This document shows, piece by piece, positions 41,738 to 49,649 of a DNA stretch of 64,000 bases. Under the pieces are notes generated by a model. It ran no database searches and was not told the origin of the DNA. It saw only the letters and a program-made list of their open reading frames with translations. The translations under genes and the position numbers were made by a program. The stretch is from CAZXWK01 sp964644675 (lineage in GTDB: Bacteria; Actinomycetota; Coriobacteriia; Anaerosomatales; JAAXUF01): NCBI GenBank assembly GCA_964644675.1, contig CAZXWK010000005.1:1-64000 (forward strand). The letters run 5' to 3'. Each line of letters opens with the position of its first letter. Within the stretch, counting starts at the first letter, position 1.

Positions 41738-41814
41738 TGGAGCCGACGAGGGGATTCGAACCCATGACCCCCGCATTACGAGTGCGGTGCTCTGGCCAGC
41801 TGAGCTACGTCGGC
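41738..41814 (-). tRNA. tRNA-Thr (anticodon CGT)
   Basis: A 77-base tRNA including an encoded CCA end. The acceptor GCCGACG pairs with CGTCGGC, the anticodon stem is CCGCA/TGCGG with loop CTCGTAA (anticodon CGT, reading ACG), and the T-loop contains GGTTCGAATCC. The discriminator base is T. It lies 11 bases downstream of the ricT stop and may be processed from the same transcript. Confidence 0.97.
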
Positions 41815-41825
41815 CTATCCGATTG

Positions 41826-43070
41826 TCACGCGCTCGGGGCGTCTCCGCCTCCGGTCGCGCCGCCGCCCGATCCCGGACGGCGCCTGCGGCGCCTGCGGCC
41901 CGGCTTCGCCGAGCCCGCCTCGCCACTTGCCGCCCCGCCGCCTTGCGGCTTGGGGGCCGGCTTGGGAGCGGCAGTGCTCCCGTCGGCGGGAGCGACCGCG
42001 TCGCCGCCCTTGCCGCCGCCACGCCTGCGGCGCTTGCGGCCACCGCCGCCTTCGGCCTTGGGCGCAGGCGATGCCTGCTCGGCCTTGGGGGCCTGCGGCG
42101 CCTCCGCACGCTCGCGGGGCTTACGCCGCTCGCGGCGCTCGCGTGGCTTCTCCACGACGGGCGCCTCGGCCGCCTCGGCCTCCCGGTCGAGCGCCGCGAA
42201 TGCGAGCGCCAGCCCGGTACCGCTTGCGGCCTCGAGCACCTCTCGGCTGATCGTGCACGGACAGCCGGTGCCCTTGCCGCACTCCATGTCGGCGAGCGCC
42301 ACGGTCGCGCGCTTGCCGTCCTCGAAACGCATGCCCACCGTCTCGTGCGGGGTGTTCAGTTCGGCGACCTTCGCCAGACCGAGCGGCGTCTCGATGATCG
42401 CGCCACGCTTGGGTGCACGGGACTTGTAGTCCTTGTACGCCTCGTATTCATAGCGCAAACAGCACATGAGTCTGCCGCAGAGTCCCGAGATTTTCAAGGG
42501 GTTGAGTGGCAGGTCTTGTTCCTTGGCCATGCGGATGGAGACGGGCTGGAACTCGCCGCCGAAGCGAACGCAGCACAGCTGCTCGCCGCAGTGGCCGAGA
42601 CCGCCGACCATGCGGGCCTCGTCGCGCACTCCCACCTGGCGCATGTCGATGCGCGCGTGGAAGCGGCTCGCGAGCTCCTTGACCAGGTCGCGGAAGTCGA
42701 CGCGCTCCTCGGCGACGAAGTAGAAGACCACCTTGTCGCCGCTGAAGAGGTACTCGACGTCGACCGGCTTCATGTCGAGCTTGTGCTCCTCGACCAGCTC
42801 GCGGAAGACCGGCATGGCCTCGCGCTCGCGCTCGGCAAGCTCGTCGATGCGCGCCAGGTCTTCCTCGGTGGCGACGCGGTCGATCGGCTTGAGCGGCGCC
42901 GAGAGCTCGGAGGGCTCCACCTCGCGGACGGCCTTGACGACCGTGCCGACCTCGGTGCCGCGTTCGGTCTCGACAATGACGGTGTCGCCCTCCGCCGGCT
43001 CTGTGCCGACCGGGTCGAACGACAGCGTCTTGGGGGCGAATCTGAGTTTGACTCCCACTACCGTGGGCAT
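41826..43070 (-). CDS. PSP1-domain protein (RicT/YaaT-like)
   Basis: A 414-residue protein. Residues 1-260 are the PSP1/YaaT fold with many conserved Cys: GGLGHCGEQLCCVRFGGEF and LCGRLMCCLRYEYEAY, the cluster that in Bacillus RicT holds an Fe-S centre in the Y-complex affecting RNase Y. Residues 285-414 are an Ala/Lys/Arg-rich low-complexity tail (RRKPRERAEAPQAP, GRRRRRRRPGSGG) that is probably disordered and RNA-binding. The ATG at 43070 overlaps holB by 13 bases. In many bacteria ricT also follows holB. Confidence 0.93.
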   Translation of the reverse strand: MPTVVGVKLRFAPKTLSFDPVGTEPAEGDTVIVETERGTEVGTVVKAVREVEPSELSAPLKPIDRVATEEDLARIDELAEREREAMPVFRELVEEHKLDMKPVDVEYLFSGDKVVFYFVAEERVDFRDLVKELASRFHARIDMRQVGVRDEARMVGGLGHCGEQLCCVRFGGEFQPVSIRMAKEQDLPLNPLKISGLCGRLMCCLRYEYEAYKDYKSRAPKRGAIIETPLGLAKVAELNTPHETVGMRFEDGKRATVALADMECGKGTGCPCTISREVLEAASGTGLALAFAALDREAEAAEAPVVEKPRERRERRKPRERAEAPQAPKAEQASPAPKAEGGGGRKRRRRGGGKGGDAVAPADGSTAAPKPAPKPQGGGAASGEAGSAKPGRRRRRRRPGSGGGATGGGDAPSA

Positions 43071-44182
43071 CGCAACACCTCTCGAATATCGAACAGCATG
43101 GCCTCGACGGCCAGCTGGGGGGTCACATTATACGAGATACGCCTGCGGGCGACGTTGACCGCGTCAAGCGCGCTCGTTGCAGCCGCGGGCGAGATGACGG
43201 CCGCGACGGGTCGCATCGCCTCGATGGCGTCGGAATTCACGACGAGTTCCGATGCTCCTTGGGACATCACCAAGCAATCTCTTAGCCAGCTCTCCGCGAC
43301 GTTGAGCACTTCGGCGACGCCCTCGCGCTCGCGCGCCGTCAGTTCTCGCTTGTGACGCTCCTCGAGCGCCTTGCCTCCGGCGCTGCCCAGGAAGTCGGCC
43401 TGCTGTCTCGCCTCGTCGGCCTGGGCGACCTTCACGTCCTCGAGCGGGGCCTTGACCGCGGCGAACAGGTCACGGGCGGCGTCGAGCACCTCGAGGTCGT
43501 CGCTGCACGGCAGGTCGCGCAGGGTGCGCAGGATCATCGCGCGGGCTTCTCGGCGGGGAGGACTCGCGAGGAAGTCGCGGGCGCGGGCGACCACTCCCCC
43601 GGCCGCGGCGAGGGCGGCCGCGGCCTCGGCGGGATCGGCGCCCGTCTCGGCGACGAGGATCGCGGCGGCGTCGGAGGGCGGGATGCGACGGAAGCGCACG
43701 ACCTGGCAGCGCGAGGCGATCGTGGGCAGCACCGCGTCGAAGCTGTGGGCCATGAGGACGATGACGACGTCGTCGGGCGGCTCCTCGAGCGTCTTGAGGA
43801 ACGCGTTGGCCGACGCGTCGTTGAAGAGGTCGGCGTCGGAGACCACGTAGATCTTGTAGGCCCCGTCGACCGGCGCGAGCGAGACGTCGTGGATGATCTC
43901 GGCGACCTGCTCTTTTAGGAAGCCCGCTGCGCCCTGCGGCCGGATGTAGTGGACGTCGGGGTGCCCGCCGCGGCGGATCCGGTAGCACTCTCCGCAGGCA
44001 CCGCAGCCGTCGTCGGCGCACAGGAGCGCGCACGCGAGCGCCTTGGCGGCGGTCCCCTTGCCCGAGCCCGGCGGGCCCACGAACAGGTAGGCGTGGCTCA
44101 CCCGGTCGCTCGTCACCGCGGTGCGGAGGAACGTGGCGACGCGCTCCTGGCCGACGATGTCGTCCCAGACGCAGTGCGTCAC
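43058..44182 (-). CDS. holB: DNA polymerase III subunit delta prime
   Basis: A 374-residue AAA+ clamp-loader subunit. Walker A region VGPPGSGKGTAAKALA at about residue 38, a zinc module with four cysteines CADDGCGACGEC, and the sensor-type TLEEPPDDVVIVLMA. Start at GTG 44182 (VTHCVWDDIVGQERV), which overlaps the tmk stop; the frame extends far upstream but that part is tmk and fumarase in other frames. The Walker A has SGKGT, so ATP binding may be kept, unlike in E. coli. Confidence 0.94.
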   Translation of the reverse strand: MTHCVWDDIVGQERVATFLRTAVTSDRVSHAYLFVGPPGSGKGTAAKALACALLCADDGCGACGECYRIRRGGHPDVHYIRPQGAAGFLKEQVAEIIHDVSLAPVDGAYKIYVVSDADLFNDASANAFLKTLEEPPDDVVIVLMAHSFDAVLPTIASRCQVVRFRRIPPSDAAAILVAETGADPAEAAAALAAAGGVVARARDFLASPPRREARAMILRTLRDLPCSDDLEVLDAARDLFAAVKAPLEDVKVAQADEARQQADFLGSAGGKALEERHKRELTAREREGVAEVLNVAESWLRDCLVMSQGASELVVNSDAIEAMRPVAAVISPAAATSALDAVNVARRRISYNVTPQLAVEAMLFDIREVLRCPR

Positions 44183-44850
44183 GACTGCACCGCTTCGCCG
44201 AGAACCGCGGCGACGGACGGCACGCCCGCAAGCGCGACCCGCACCCGCTCGGCGACGGTCTCGACGTCGCCCGACGCGTCGATCACGCGGAGGCGCTCGG
44301 GCTCGGAAGCCGCGATCGCGAGGAAGCCGTCGCGCACCGCGCGATGGAACGAGAGGTCCTCGGACTCGAGGCGGTCCGCGCCGGTAGCGGTGGCGCGGCG
44401 CAGCCCCTCGGCCGGGTCGATGTCGAACAGCAGGGTCACGTCGGGGGTGCACCCCGCGGTGGCGATCTCGTTGAGCGCGCGGACGTGATCGAGCGAGAGC
44501 CCGCGCGCGTAGCCCTGGTACGCGGTGGTCGAGTCGTAGAAGCGATCGAGCAGCACGACCTCGCCCGCGGCGAGCGCCGGCTCGATGACCTCGGCGACGA
44601 GCTGGGCACGACTGGCCTCGTAGAGCAGCAGCTCGGCCGTGGCGTCGAGTCCGGCGTGGCCGGGGTCGAGCAGGATCTCGCGTACCGCTTCGCCGGCGCG
44701 CGTGCCGCCGGGCTCGCGCAGCGCGCGCACGCGGACACCGGCCCGCTCGAGGCGCGCGGCGAGGACCGCGAGCTGCGTCGACTTGCCGCTCCCCTCCCCG
44801 CCCTCGAAGGTGACGAGCACGCCCGGATGAGTCGCGTCGTGGGCGCTCAT
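44179..44850 (-). CDS. tmk: Thymidylate kinase
   Basis: A 223-residue dTMP kinase. P-loop FEGGEGSGKSTQ at about residues 15-26, the DR-motif LLDRFYDSTTAYQGYARGL, and the dTMP-binding REPGGTRAGE. The lid region TGADRLESEDLSFHRAV is intact. The ATG at 44850 overlaps the fumarase beta stop, and the stop overlaps holB (tmk-holB is a common pair). Confidence 0.96.
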   Translation of the reverse strand: MSAHDATHPGVLVTFEGGEGSGKSTQLAVLAARLERAGVRVRALREPGGTRAGEAVREILLDPGHAGLDATAELLLYEASRAQLVAEVIEPALAAGEVVLLDRFYDSTTAYQGYARGLSLDHVRALNEIATAGCTPDVTLLFDIDPAEGLRRATATGADRLESEDLSFHRAVRDGFLAIAASEPERLRVIDASGDVETVAERVRVALAGVPSVAAVLGEAVQS

Positions 44851-45446
44851 CGCGCCTCGCCCCCGCCCGTGTCGGCGGTGTCGGATGCGACACGCTCGCG
44901 CCACTCGGCGGGAGCCGTCGCGTACAGGTCGTCGCCGTGCGTGTCGACACCGACGAACGCCGGGAAGCCCTCGAGCTCCATGCGCACGAGCGCCTCGGTG
45001 CCGAGGTCCTCCCACGCGACCGGTTCGACCGACGCCACGTGCAGCGCGAGCAGCGCCGCGGCGCCGCCCACGGCGGCGAAGTAGACGCTGCCGGTCTCGG
45101 CGAAGGCGCGCCGGACCTCCTCGGAACGCGAGCCCTTGCCGATGGTCGCCGCGATTCCCGCGCGCAGCAGGGCCGGCGTCGCGGCGTCCATGCGCTTGGC
45201 GGTCGTGGGGCCGACCGCGCCGACCGGCCGCCCGGCAGCGGGCGGCGTGGGGCCGGCGTAGAAGAGCGTCTGGCCCTCGAGCTCGTGCGGGAGCCGGCCC
45301 TCGTTCGCGAGCGCGCCCAGCAGGCGGGCGTGGCCGGCGTCGCGCGAGGTGTAGACGGGCCCGTACAGGCGCACCTCGTCACCGGCACGCAGCGAAGCGA
45401 GCGCCTCTCGGGAGGCGGGCAGGTCGACTCTGATGGGTTCACTCAT
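44847..45446 (-). CDS. Class I fumarate hydratase, beta (C-terminal) subunit
   Basis: A 199-residue protein of the Fe-S fumarase/tartrate dehydratase beta family: GDEVRLYGPVYTSRDAGHARL, FYAGPTPPAAGRPVGAVGPTTAKRM-type text (split over two strands), and KGSRSEEVRRAF. With the alpha subunit it forms the two-part hydratase that converts fumarate to malate. Start at the ATG 45446 (MSEPIRVDLP). It is separated from the alpha gene by an MFS gene, which is unusual. Confidence 0.93.
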   Translation of the reverse strand: MSEPIRVDLPASREALASLRAGDEVRLYGPVYTSRDAGHARLLGALANEGRLPHELEGQTLFYAGPTPPAAGRPVGAVGPTTAKRMDAATPALLRAGIAATIGKGSRSEEVRRAFAETGSVYFAAVGGAAALLALHVASVEPVAWEDLGTEALVRMELEGFPAFVGVDTHGDDLYATAPAEWRERVASDTADTGGGEAR

Positions 45447-46935
45447 CGACGCACTCCCCCTCCTCGCCCGCTTCGACATCCTCGCACGCCCTCCACCGCA
45501 GGGTGACGAACGCGTACACCGCGGCGGCGATCACGATCATCGAGGCGATCTGCAGCGTGAGCCTCGAACCGGTCATCTCGACCGAGGAGGGCGCCAGGTG
45601 GTTCTCGACGATGAAGCCCTGGATGTAGCGGCCGATGATGTCGGCGAGCGGCGCCATCACGATCATCGAGAGCAGGAGCGAGACGCGGATCACCGACTCG
45701 AGCGCGGTGAAGACGCGACCGCGCAGCTCGTCGGCGGTCGTGCGGACGACGTAGCTGTTGCCGGCGACGGTGACGGTGGCGATGCACGCGCCCGCGACGA
45801 TCGCGAACAGGCTCGCGATCCAGTAGGTGTCGACGCTCGCAAAACCGAAGAGCGCGAGCCCGAACGCGCCGACACTGCCCGCGAACAGCAGCTGCAGCCT
45901 CACCCGGTGCTCGAGCTTGGGGACGAACAGCGCGCCGCTGACCATGCCGAGGGCCATGAAGACGAGCATGAACGTCGTCGGCGTCGCCGTGAGCTGCTGG
46001 AGCTGCGTGAACTGGTCGGCGAAGGGCAGCTGGCCGGTCAGGTTCTCCTGCACGTACGTCGTGCCGACCGGGATGATCGCTCCGCCGCCCAGGATGGCGA
46101 GACCGATCGTGACGAGCAGGCCGCGAAGCTCGCGGTGCGCCGCGAGGAAGGTGAACGACTCCACGACGTCCTTGCCGATGAGTGAGAGTTCGAGCCCGTT
46201 CTCACGCAGCGGCGGTCGCGCCTCGATGCGGATGCTCCAGATCATCATCGCCGAGAACAGGAACGTGAACGTGTCGAGGATGACGCCGGCGCGCGGGCCG
46301 AGCAGTGCGGGCGCCGCGATACCCACGAGCTGGTGGACGATGGGAAGGTTCGCGCTGAGCACGGAGCGCACGATCGCCTCGAAGCCGGCGAGGATACCGG
46401 CGGCGGCGGTCAGCCCGATGAGCATGCTCGCCTGCTGCGTGGTGTAGGCGAGCCCGTTCGCCGCCGTGATGTCTTCGTCGTCGACGAGGTACGGGATGAG
46501 CGCATTGCGCGCGGGCCAGAAGAAGAGCGACGCGGTCTCCATGAGCAGGACGACCAGGTAGATGACCCAGAGCGAGTTCGTCACGACGAGCACGAGCGCG
46601 AGCACTGCGCGCACGAGATCGGCGGCGATCATGACCTTGCGGCGGTCGAACCGGTCGACGAGAACGCCCGTGAACGAGCTGAGGACGAGCGCCGGGATGA
46701 TCTTGGCGATGAGGATGCCCGCGACGGCGAACGACGAGCCCCCGGAGAGCTTGGTCACGAGGGGCATCAGGAAGCCGATGACGAGCCAGTCGCCGATGCC
46801 GCTCACGAACTGGGCGTACCACAGTCGGCGGAACTTCTGGTTCCTCAGGATGCGGCGGTACGCCCCGGTCGATGCCGGCGTCGCCTCCTCGATGACCCCC
46901 TGCAGCTCGTTGTCCGGGCGGATCAGCTCGCTCAC
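45439..46935 (-). CDS. MFS transporter, DHA3-like
   Basis: A 498-residue membrane protein with about 12 helices. The A-like motif GVLVDRFDRRKVMIAADLVRA between TM2 and TM3, ISGIGDW at the N-terminus (FVSGIGDWLVIGFLMPL), and LFFWPARNALIPYLV are typical of the macrolide-efflux/EntS group. The middle loop ARPPLRENGLELSLIGKDV links the two halves. Start at GTG 46935, inside the end of fumarase alpha (GTGA). Possible substrates include a dicarboxylate because of the neighbours, but the family exports drugs and siderophores. Confidence 0.88.
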   Translation of the reverse strand: MSELIRPDNELQGVIEEATPASTGAYRRILRNQKFRRLWYAQFVSGIGDWLVIGFLMPLVTKLSGGSSFAVAGILIAKIIPALVLSSFTGVLVDRFDRRKVMIAADLVRAVLALVLVVTNSLWVIYLVVLLMETASLFFWPARNALIPYLVDDEDITAANGLAYTTQQASMLIGLTAAAGILAGFEAIVRSVLSANLPIVHQLVGIAAPALLGPRAGVILDTFTFLFSAMMIWSIRIEARPPLRENGLELSLIGKDVVESFTFLAAHRELRGLLVTIGLAILGGGAIIPVGTTYVQENLTGQLPFADQFTQLQQLTATPTTFMLVFMALGMVSGALFVPKLEHRVRLQLLFAGSVGAFGLALFGFASVDTYWIASLFAIVAGACIATVTVAGNSYVVRTTADELRGRVFTALESVIRVSLLLSMIVMAPLADIIGRYIQGFIVENHLAPSSVEMTGSRLTLQIASMIVIAAAVYAFVTLRWRACEDVEAGEEGECVDE

Positions 46936-47780
46936 GCGCCCACCTCGACGCTGACCGAGCGGATCGCCGAGCATCCCATGTTGACCGCCACCGGCATCGC
47001 GGCGATGTGGCACGGCGCGGTCAGCACGTGCACCGCGAGTGCCGTGGTGTCCCCGCCCAGCCCCGCCGGCCCGATCCCGGTCGCATTGACGGCCGAGAGA
47101 AGCTCGGCCTCGAGTGCGGCCAGCCGCGGGTCGGCCGCGGGAGAGCCGATCGGCCGGAGCAGGGCCCGCTTGGCGAGACCTGCGACCTTGTCGAAGGTCG
47201 AGCCGACGCCCACGCCGATCAGCAGTGGTGGGCACGCGCCGGTCGCGCGCGCCTCGACGGCTTCGAGTACCGCCTGCCTGACGCCGGCCTCGTGCGCGCC
47301 GGGGGTGAGCATGACGACGCGGCTCGCGTTGTCGCTGCCGCCGCCCTTGAGCATGACGTGCACGGTCGCACCGGCGCCCGGACGGGCCGCGTGCGCGACC
47401 TCGACGAACGCGGGCGTGTTGTCCCCGGTGTTGGCGCGGTCGAGCAGCGCGTCGCGCACGACACTCATGCGCAGCTTCGCTTCGCGATACGCCTCTGCGA
47501 CCGCCGCGTCGACCTCGGCCTGCACGTCGCCGGTGAGGCACTCCTCGGCGCCGAGCTCGATCCGGACCCACACGGTGCCGGTGTCCTGGCACAGCGGGAC
47601 GCGATCGCGAGCGGCGATCGAAGCGTTCTCGAGCAGCTGCTGGAGGACAGCCCGACCGCGTGGCGAGCGCTCGGCGGCGGCGGCGATCCTCAGCGCGTCG
47701 AGCGCGTCGGGTCTCAGCGAGTCCGCTGCCTGCGGGATGGCGTCGCGTACGGCCGTGGCGATCTGCTCGGCGGTGAGCAC
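46932..47780 (-). CDS. Class I fumarate hydratase, alpha (N-terminal) subunit
   Basis: A 282-residue alpha subunit. Cys ligands of the 4Fe-4S cluster: PLCQDTGTVWV (Cys near 60), GACPPLLIGVGVGSTFDK and the C-terminal APCHIAAMPVAVNMGC; also GGGSDNASRVVML. The start is GTG at 47780, one base after the mdh stop. Together with beta it makes the oxygen-sensitive fumarase that suits anaerobic growth. Confidence 0.94.
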   Translation of the reverse strand: MLTAEQIATAVRDAIPQAADSLRPDALDALRIAAAAERSPRGRAVLQQLLENASIAARDRVPLCQDTGTVWVRIELGAEECLTGDVQAEVDAAVAEAYREAKLRMSVVRDALLDRANTGDNTPAFVEVAHAARPGAGATVHVMLKGGGSDNASRVVMLTPGAHEAGVRQAVLEAVEARATGACPPLLIGVGVGSTFDKVAGLAKRALLRPIGSPAADPRLAALEAELLSAVNATGIGPAGLGGDTTALAVHVLTAPCHIAAMPVAVNMGCSAIRSVSVEVGA

Positions 47781-47781
47781 G

Positions 47782-48717
47782 CTACCCCCGGAGCCCGAGC
47801 GAATCGACCGCTTCTGCGATCGTCTCGGCCGAGTTCTGGAGGGCCCTGAGCTCGGCCTCGTCGAGCGGGAGCTCGTCGATGCCCACGACGCCGTGGCGGC
47901 CCAGGCGCGCCGGCACGCTCATGTAGACGTCGGAGATGCCGTACTCGCCGTCGAGGTACGCGCACGTCGGCAGGGCCTCGCCCGTGTCGCCGAGCACCGC
48001 GCGGACCATCGAGACGACGCTCGCGGCCGGCGCGTAGAACGCCGAGCCGGTCTTGAGCAGCGCCACGACCTCGGCGCCGCCGAACACGGTGCGCTCGACG
48101 AGTTCCGCGACCTCCGAAGCCGGAAGCAGATCGGTGAGCGAGCGACCGGCGACCGTCGAGAAGCGCGGCATCGGCACCATGGCGTCGCCATGAGCGCCCA
48201 TCGCGAGCGCATCGATGTCGGTGATGGCCGCACCGGTCTTCTGAGCGATGGCGTAGGCGAAGCGTGCCGAGTCGAGCACGCCGCCCATGCCGAAGACGCG
48301 GTTGGTCGGGAAGCCCGCGACCGTCCACGCGAGGTAGGTCATGACGTCGAGCGGGTTGGTCACGCAGATGACGACCGCATGCGGCGAGGCGGCGGCGACC
48401 TGAGCGATGACGCTCTCGACGATCGCTCGGTTGGCCGCGAGCAGGTCGTCGCGGGTCATGCCGGGCTTGCGCGGGAGGCCGGCGGTCACGACCACGACGT
48501 CGCTGTTCGCGGTATCGGCGTAGTCGTTGGTGCCGACGACGCTCGGCCCGAACCGCTCGACCGAGCGCATGTGCATCATGTCGAGCGCCTTGCCCTGCGG
48601 CAGGCCCTCTGCGACGTCGATCATGACGACGTCGGCGATCTGGTGCAGCAGCAGCAGCTGAGCCGCGGTCGCGCCGACCTGACCGGCGCCGACCACGGTC
48701 ACCTTCGGATAGCCCAT
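47782..48717 (-). CDS. mdh: Malate dehydrogenase
   Basis: A 311-residue NAD-dependent enzyme of the LDH-like MDH type. VTVVGAGQVGATAAQLLLL is the dinucleotide fold, the aspartate in VVMIDVAEGLPQGKALD marks NAD preference, GLPRKPGMTRDDLL carries the substrate arginines that specify malate, VTNPLDVMTYLAW and MGAHGDAMVP supply the catalytic Asp-His area. The ATG at 48717 opens the long operon that runs to ricT. mdh followed by fumarase fits a reductive or oxidative C4 branch. Confidence 0.97.
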   Translation of the reverse strand: MGYPKVTVVGAGQVGATAAQLLLLHQIADVVMIDVAEGLPQGKALDMMHMRSVERFGPSVVGTNDYADTANSDVVVVTAGLPRKPGMTRDDLLAANRAIVESVIAQVAAASPHAVVICVTNPLDVMTYLAWTVAGFPTNRVFGMGGVLDSARFAYAIAQKTGAAITDIDALAMGAHGDAMVPMPRFSTVAGRSLTDLLPASEVAELVERTVFGGAEVVALLKTGSAFYAPAASVVSMVRAVLGDTGEALPTCAYLDGEYGISDVYMSVPARLGRHGVVGIDELPLDEAELRALQNSAETIAEAVDSLGLRG

Positions 48718-48796
48718 GGGTCCCCTCTTCCGAACGGGAAGCGCAGCCGACGACGGGTGTGGGCATGCGCGAAGAAGACGTGCCGATGTCACGCAG

Positions 48797-48802
48797 ATTC
48801 TA
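48797..48802 (-). promoter_or_regulatory. Probable extended -10 element of the mdh operon
   Basis: GCATGC-TAGAAT on the minus strand, 80 bases upstream of the mdh ATG; same TGC-TANNNT form as at prfA and rpmE. Confidence 0.4.
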
Positions 48803-48877
48803 GCATGCGAGGCGGCTACGGCCGGGCAGGCCGGGAGCGGCGCAGAGCGGGTGGCCGCAGCGCTCGAGGACGCGGCC

Positions 48878-49579
48878 TCAGGACAGGTCGGCGGGATAGT
48901 CCCCCGGCGGCTTCGCCTTGCGACCCTGGTGGTGCGCGACGCGCTGGGCGAGAATCGGCGCGATCTGCGGGATCGGCTCGCGCGGTTCCGGCTGCGGCAC
49001 GGGAAGCTCGATGTCGGCGACCAGCACGTCCGCATCGCCGATGGCCTCGGCCACCACCTCGCCCAGCAGCACGATCGCGCTCCCGCCGTGCCCCGGCTTG
49101 CCCGGCTCGGCGCCCGAGCACTCCGCGACGATGACCAGGCCGGCGAGCGAGTCCGAGAGCCCGATCGCGAGCTCGAGGACCGCCTCGGCCTGCAGGTCGT
49201 TCTCGCTCGCGGGCGCGAGCAGCGCCGCCGAGGGGAACGCCGAGCAGGCGTCCTGCAGGGCCTCGAGGTCGAAGCACCTATCGCCCGAGAACACCGCGAC
49301 GCTTCCGAATCCCTCAAGGTCGGCACTCACCGGGACCGACACGATGCCGTCGGGGCCCGCGGCAGCGCTCGAGGACGGAAGGAGGCAGTACGCCGGCACG
49401 TCGGCGAGCATCGAATCGAGCAACGAGACCAGGGCGGGACTCGCCGCGATCGCGCTCAACTCGGGAACGACGACGAGATCGGCCCCGCGAGATGCCGCCT
49501 CGGCCGCGGCCGCGGCGATCGAGCGGACGTCCTGCTCGGCGGTCTCGCAGAGTCGGTGCTGGATCACGGCGAGTCTCAT
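48878..49579 (-). CDS. Divergent nitrilase-superfamily protein
   Basis: A 233-residue protein. The opening MRLAVIQHRLCETAEQDV and GADLVVVPELSAI match the first strands and the catalytic Glu of carbon-nitrogen hydrolases; a cysteine in SGDRCFDLEALQDAC lines up with the nucleophile region and GGSAIVLLGEVVAEAIGDADVLVADIE with the last strands. The lysine of the Glu-Lys-Cys triad is not recognisable and the protein is short (nitrilases are about 260-300). It may be inactive or have another role. It stands alone between mdh and topA. Confidence 0.7.
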   Translation of the reverse strand: MRLAVIQHRLCETAEQDVRSIAAAAAEAASRGADLVVVPELSAIAASPALVSLLDSMLADVPAYCLLPSSSAAAGPDGIVSVPVSADLEGFGSVAVFSGDRCFDLEALQDACSAFPSAALLAPASENDLQAEAVLELAIGLSDSLAGLVIVAECSGAEPGKPGHGGSAIVLLGEVVAEAIGDADVLVADIELPVPQPEPREPIPQIAPILAQRVAHHQGRKAKPPGDYPADLS

Positions 49580-49649
49580 GGTCGCTCCCGCGTCGGAGGG
49601 GCGTGCTCAGTACATGCCCACCCGACCGCGGCAGCAACCGCGGCGCGAG

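Noticed and set aside
41415..41765. 116-residue frame between nuoA of operon 2 and the tRNA
   Set aside because: It runs through the tRNA-Thr gene, which gives the typical GSNPLVGS pattern, so it is a shadow frame.
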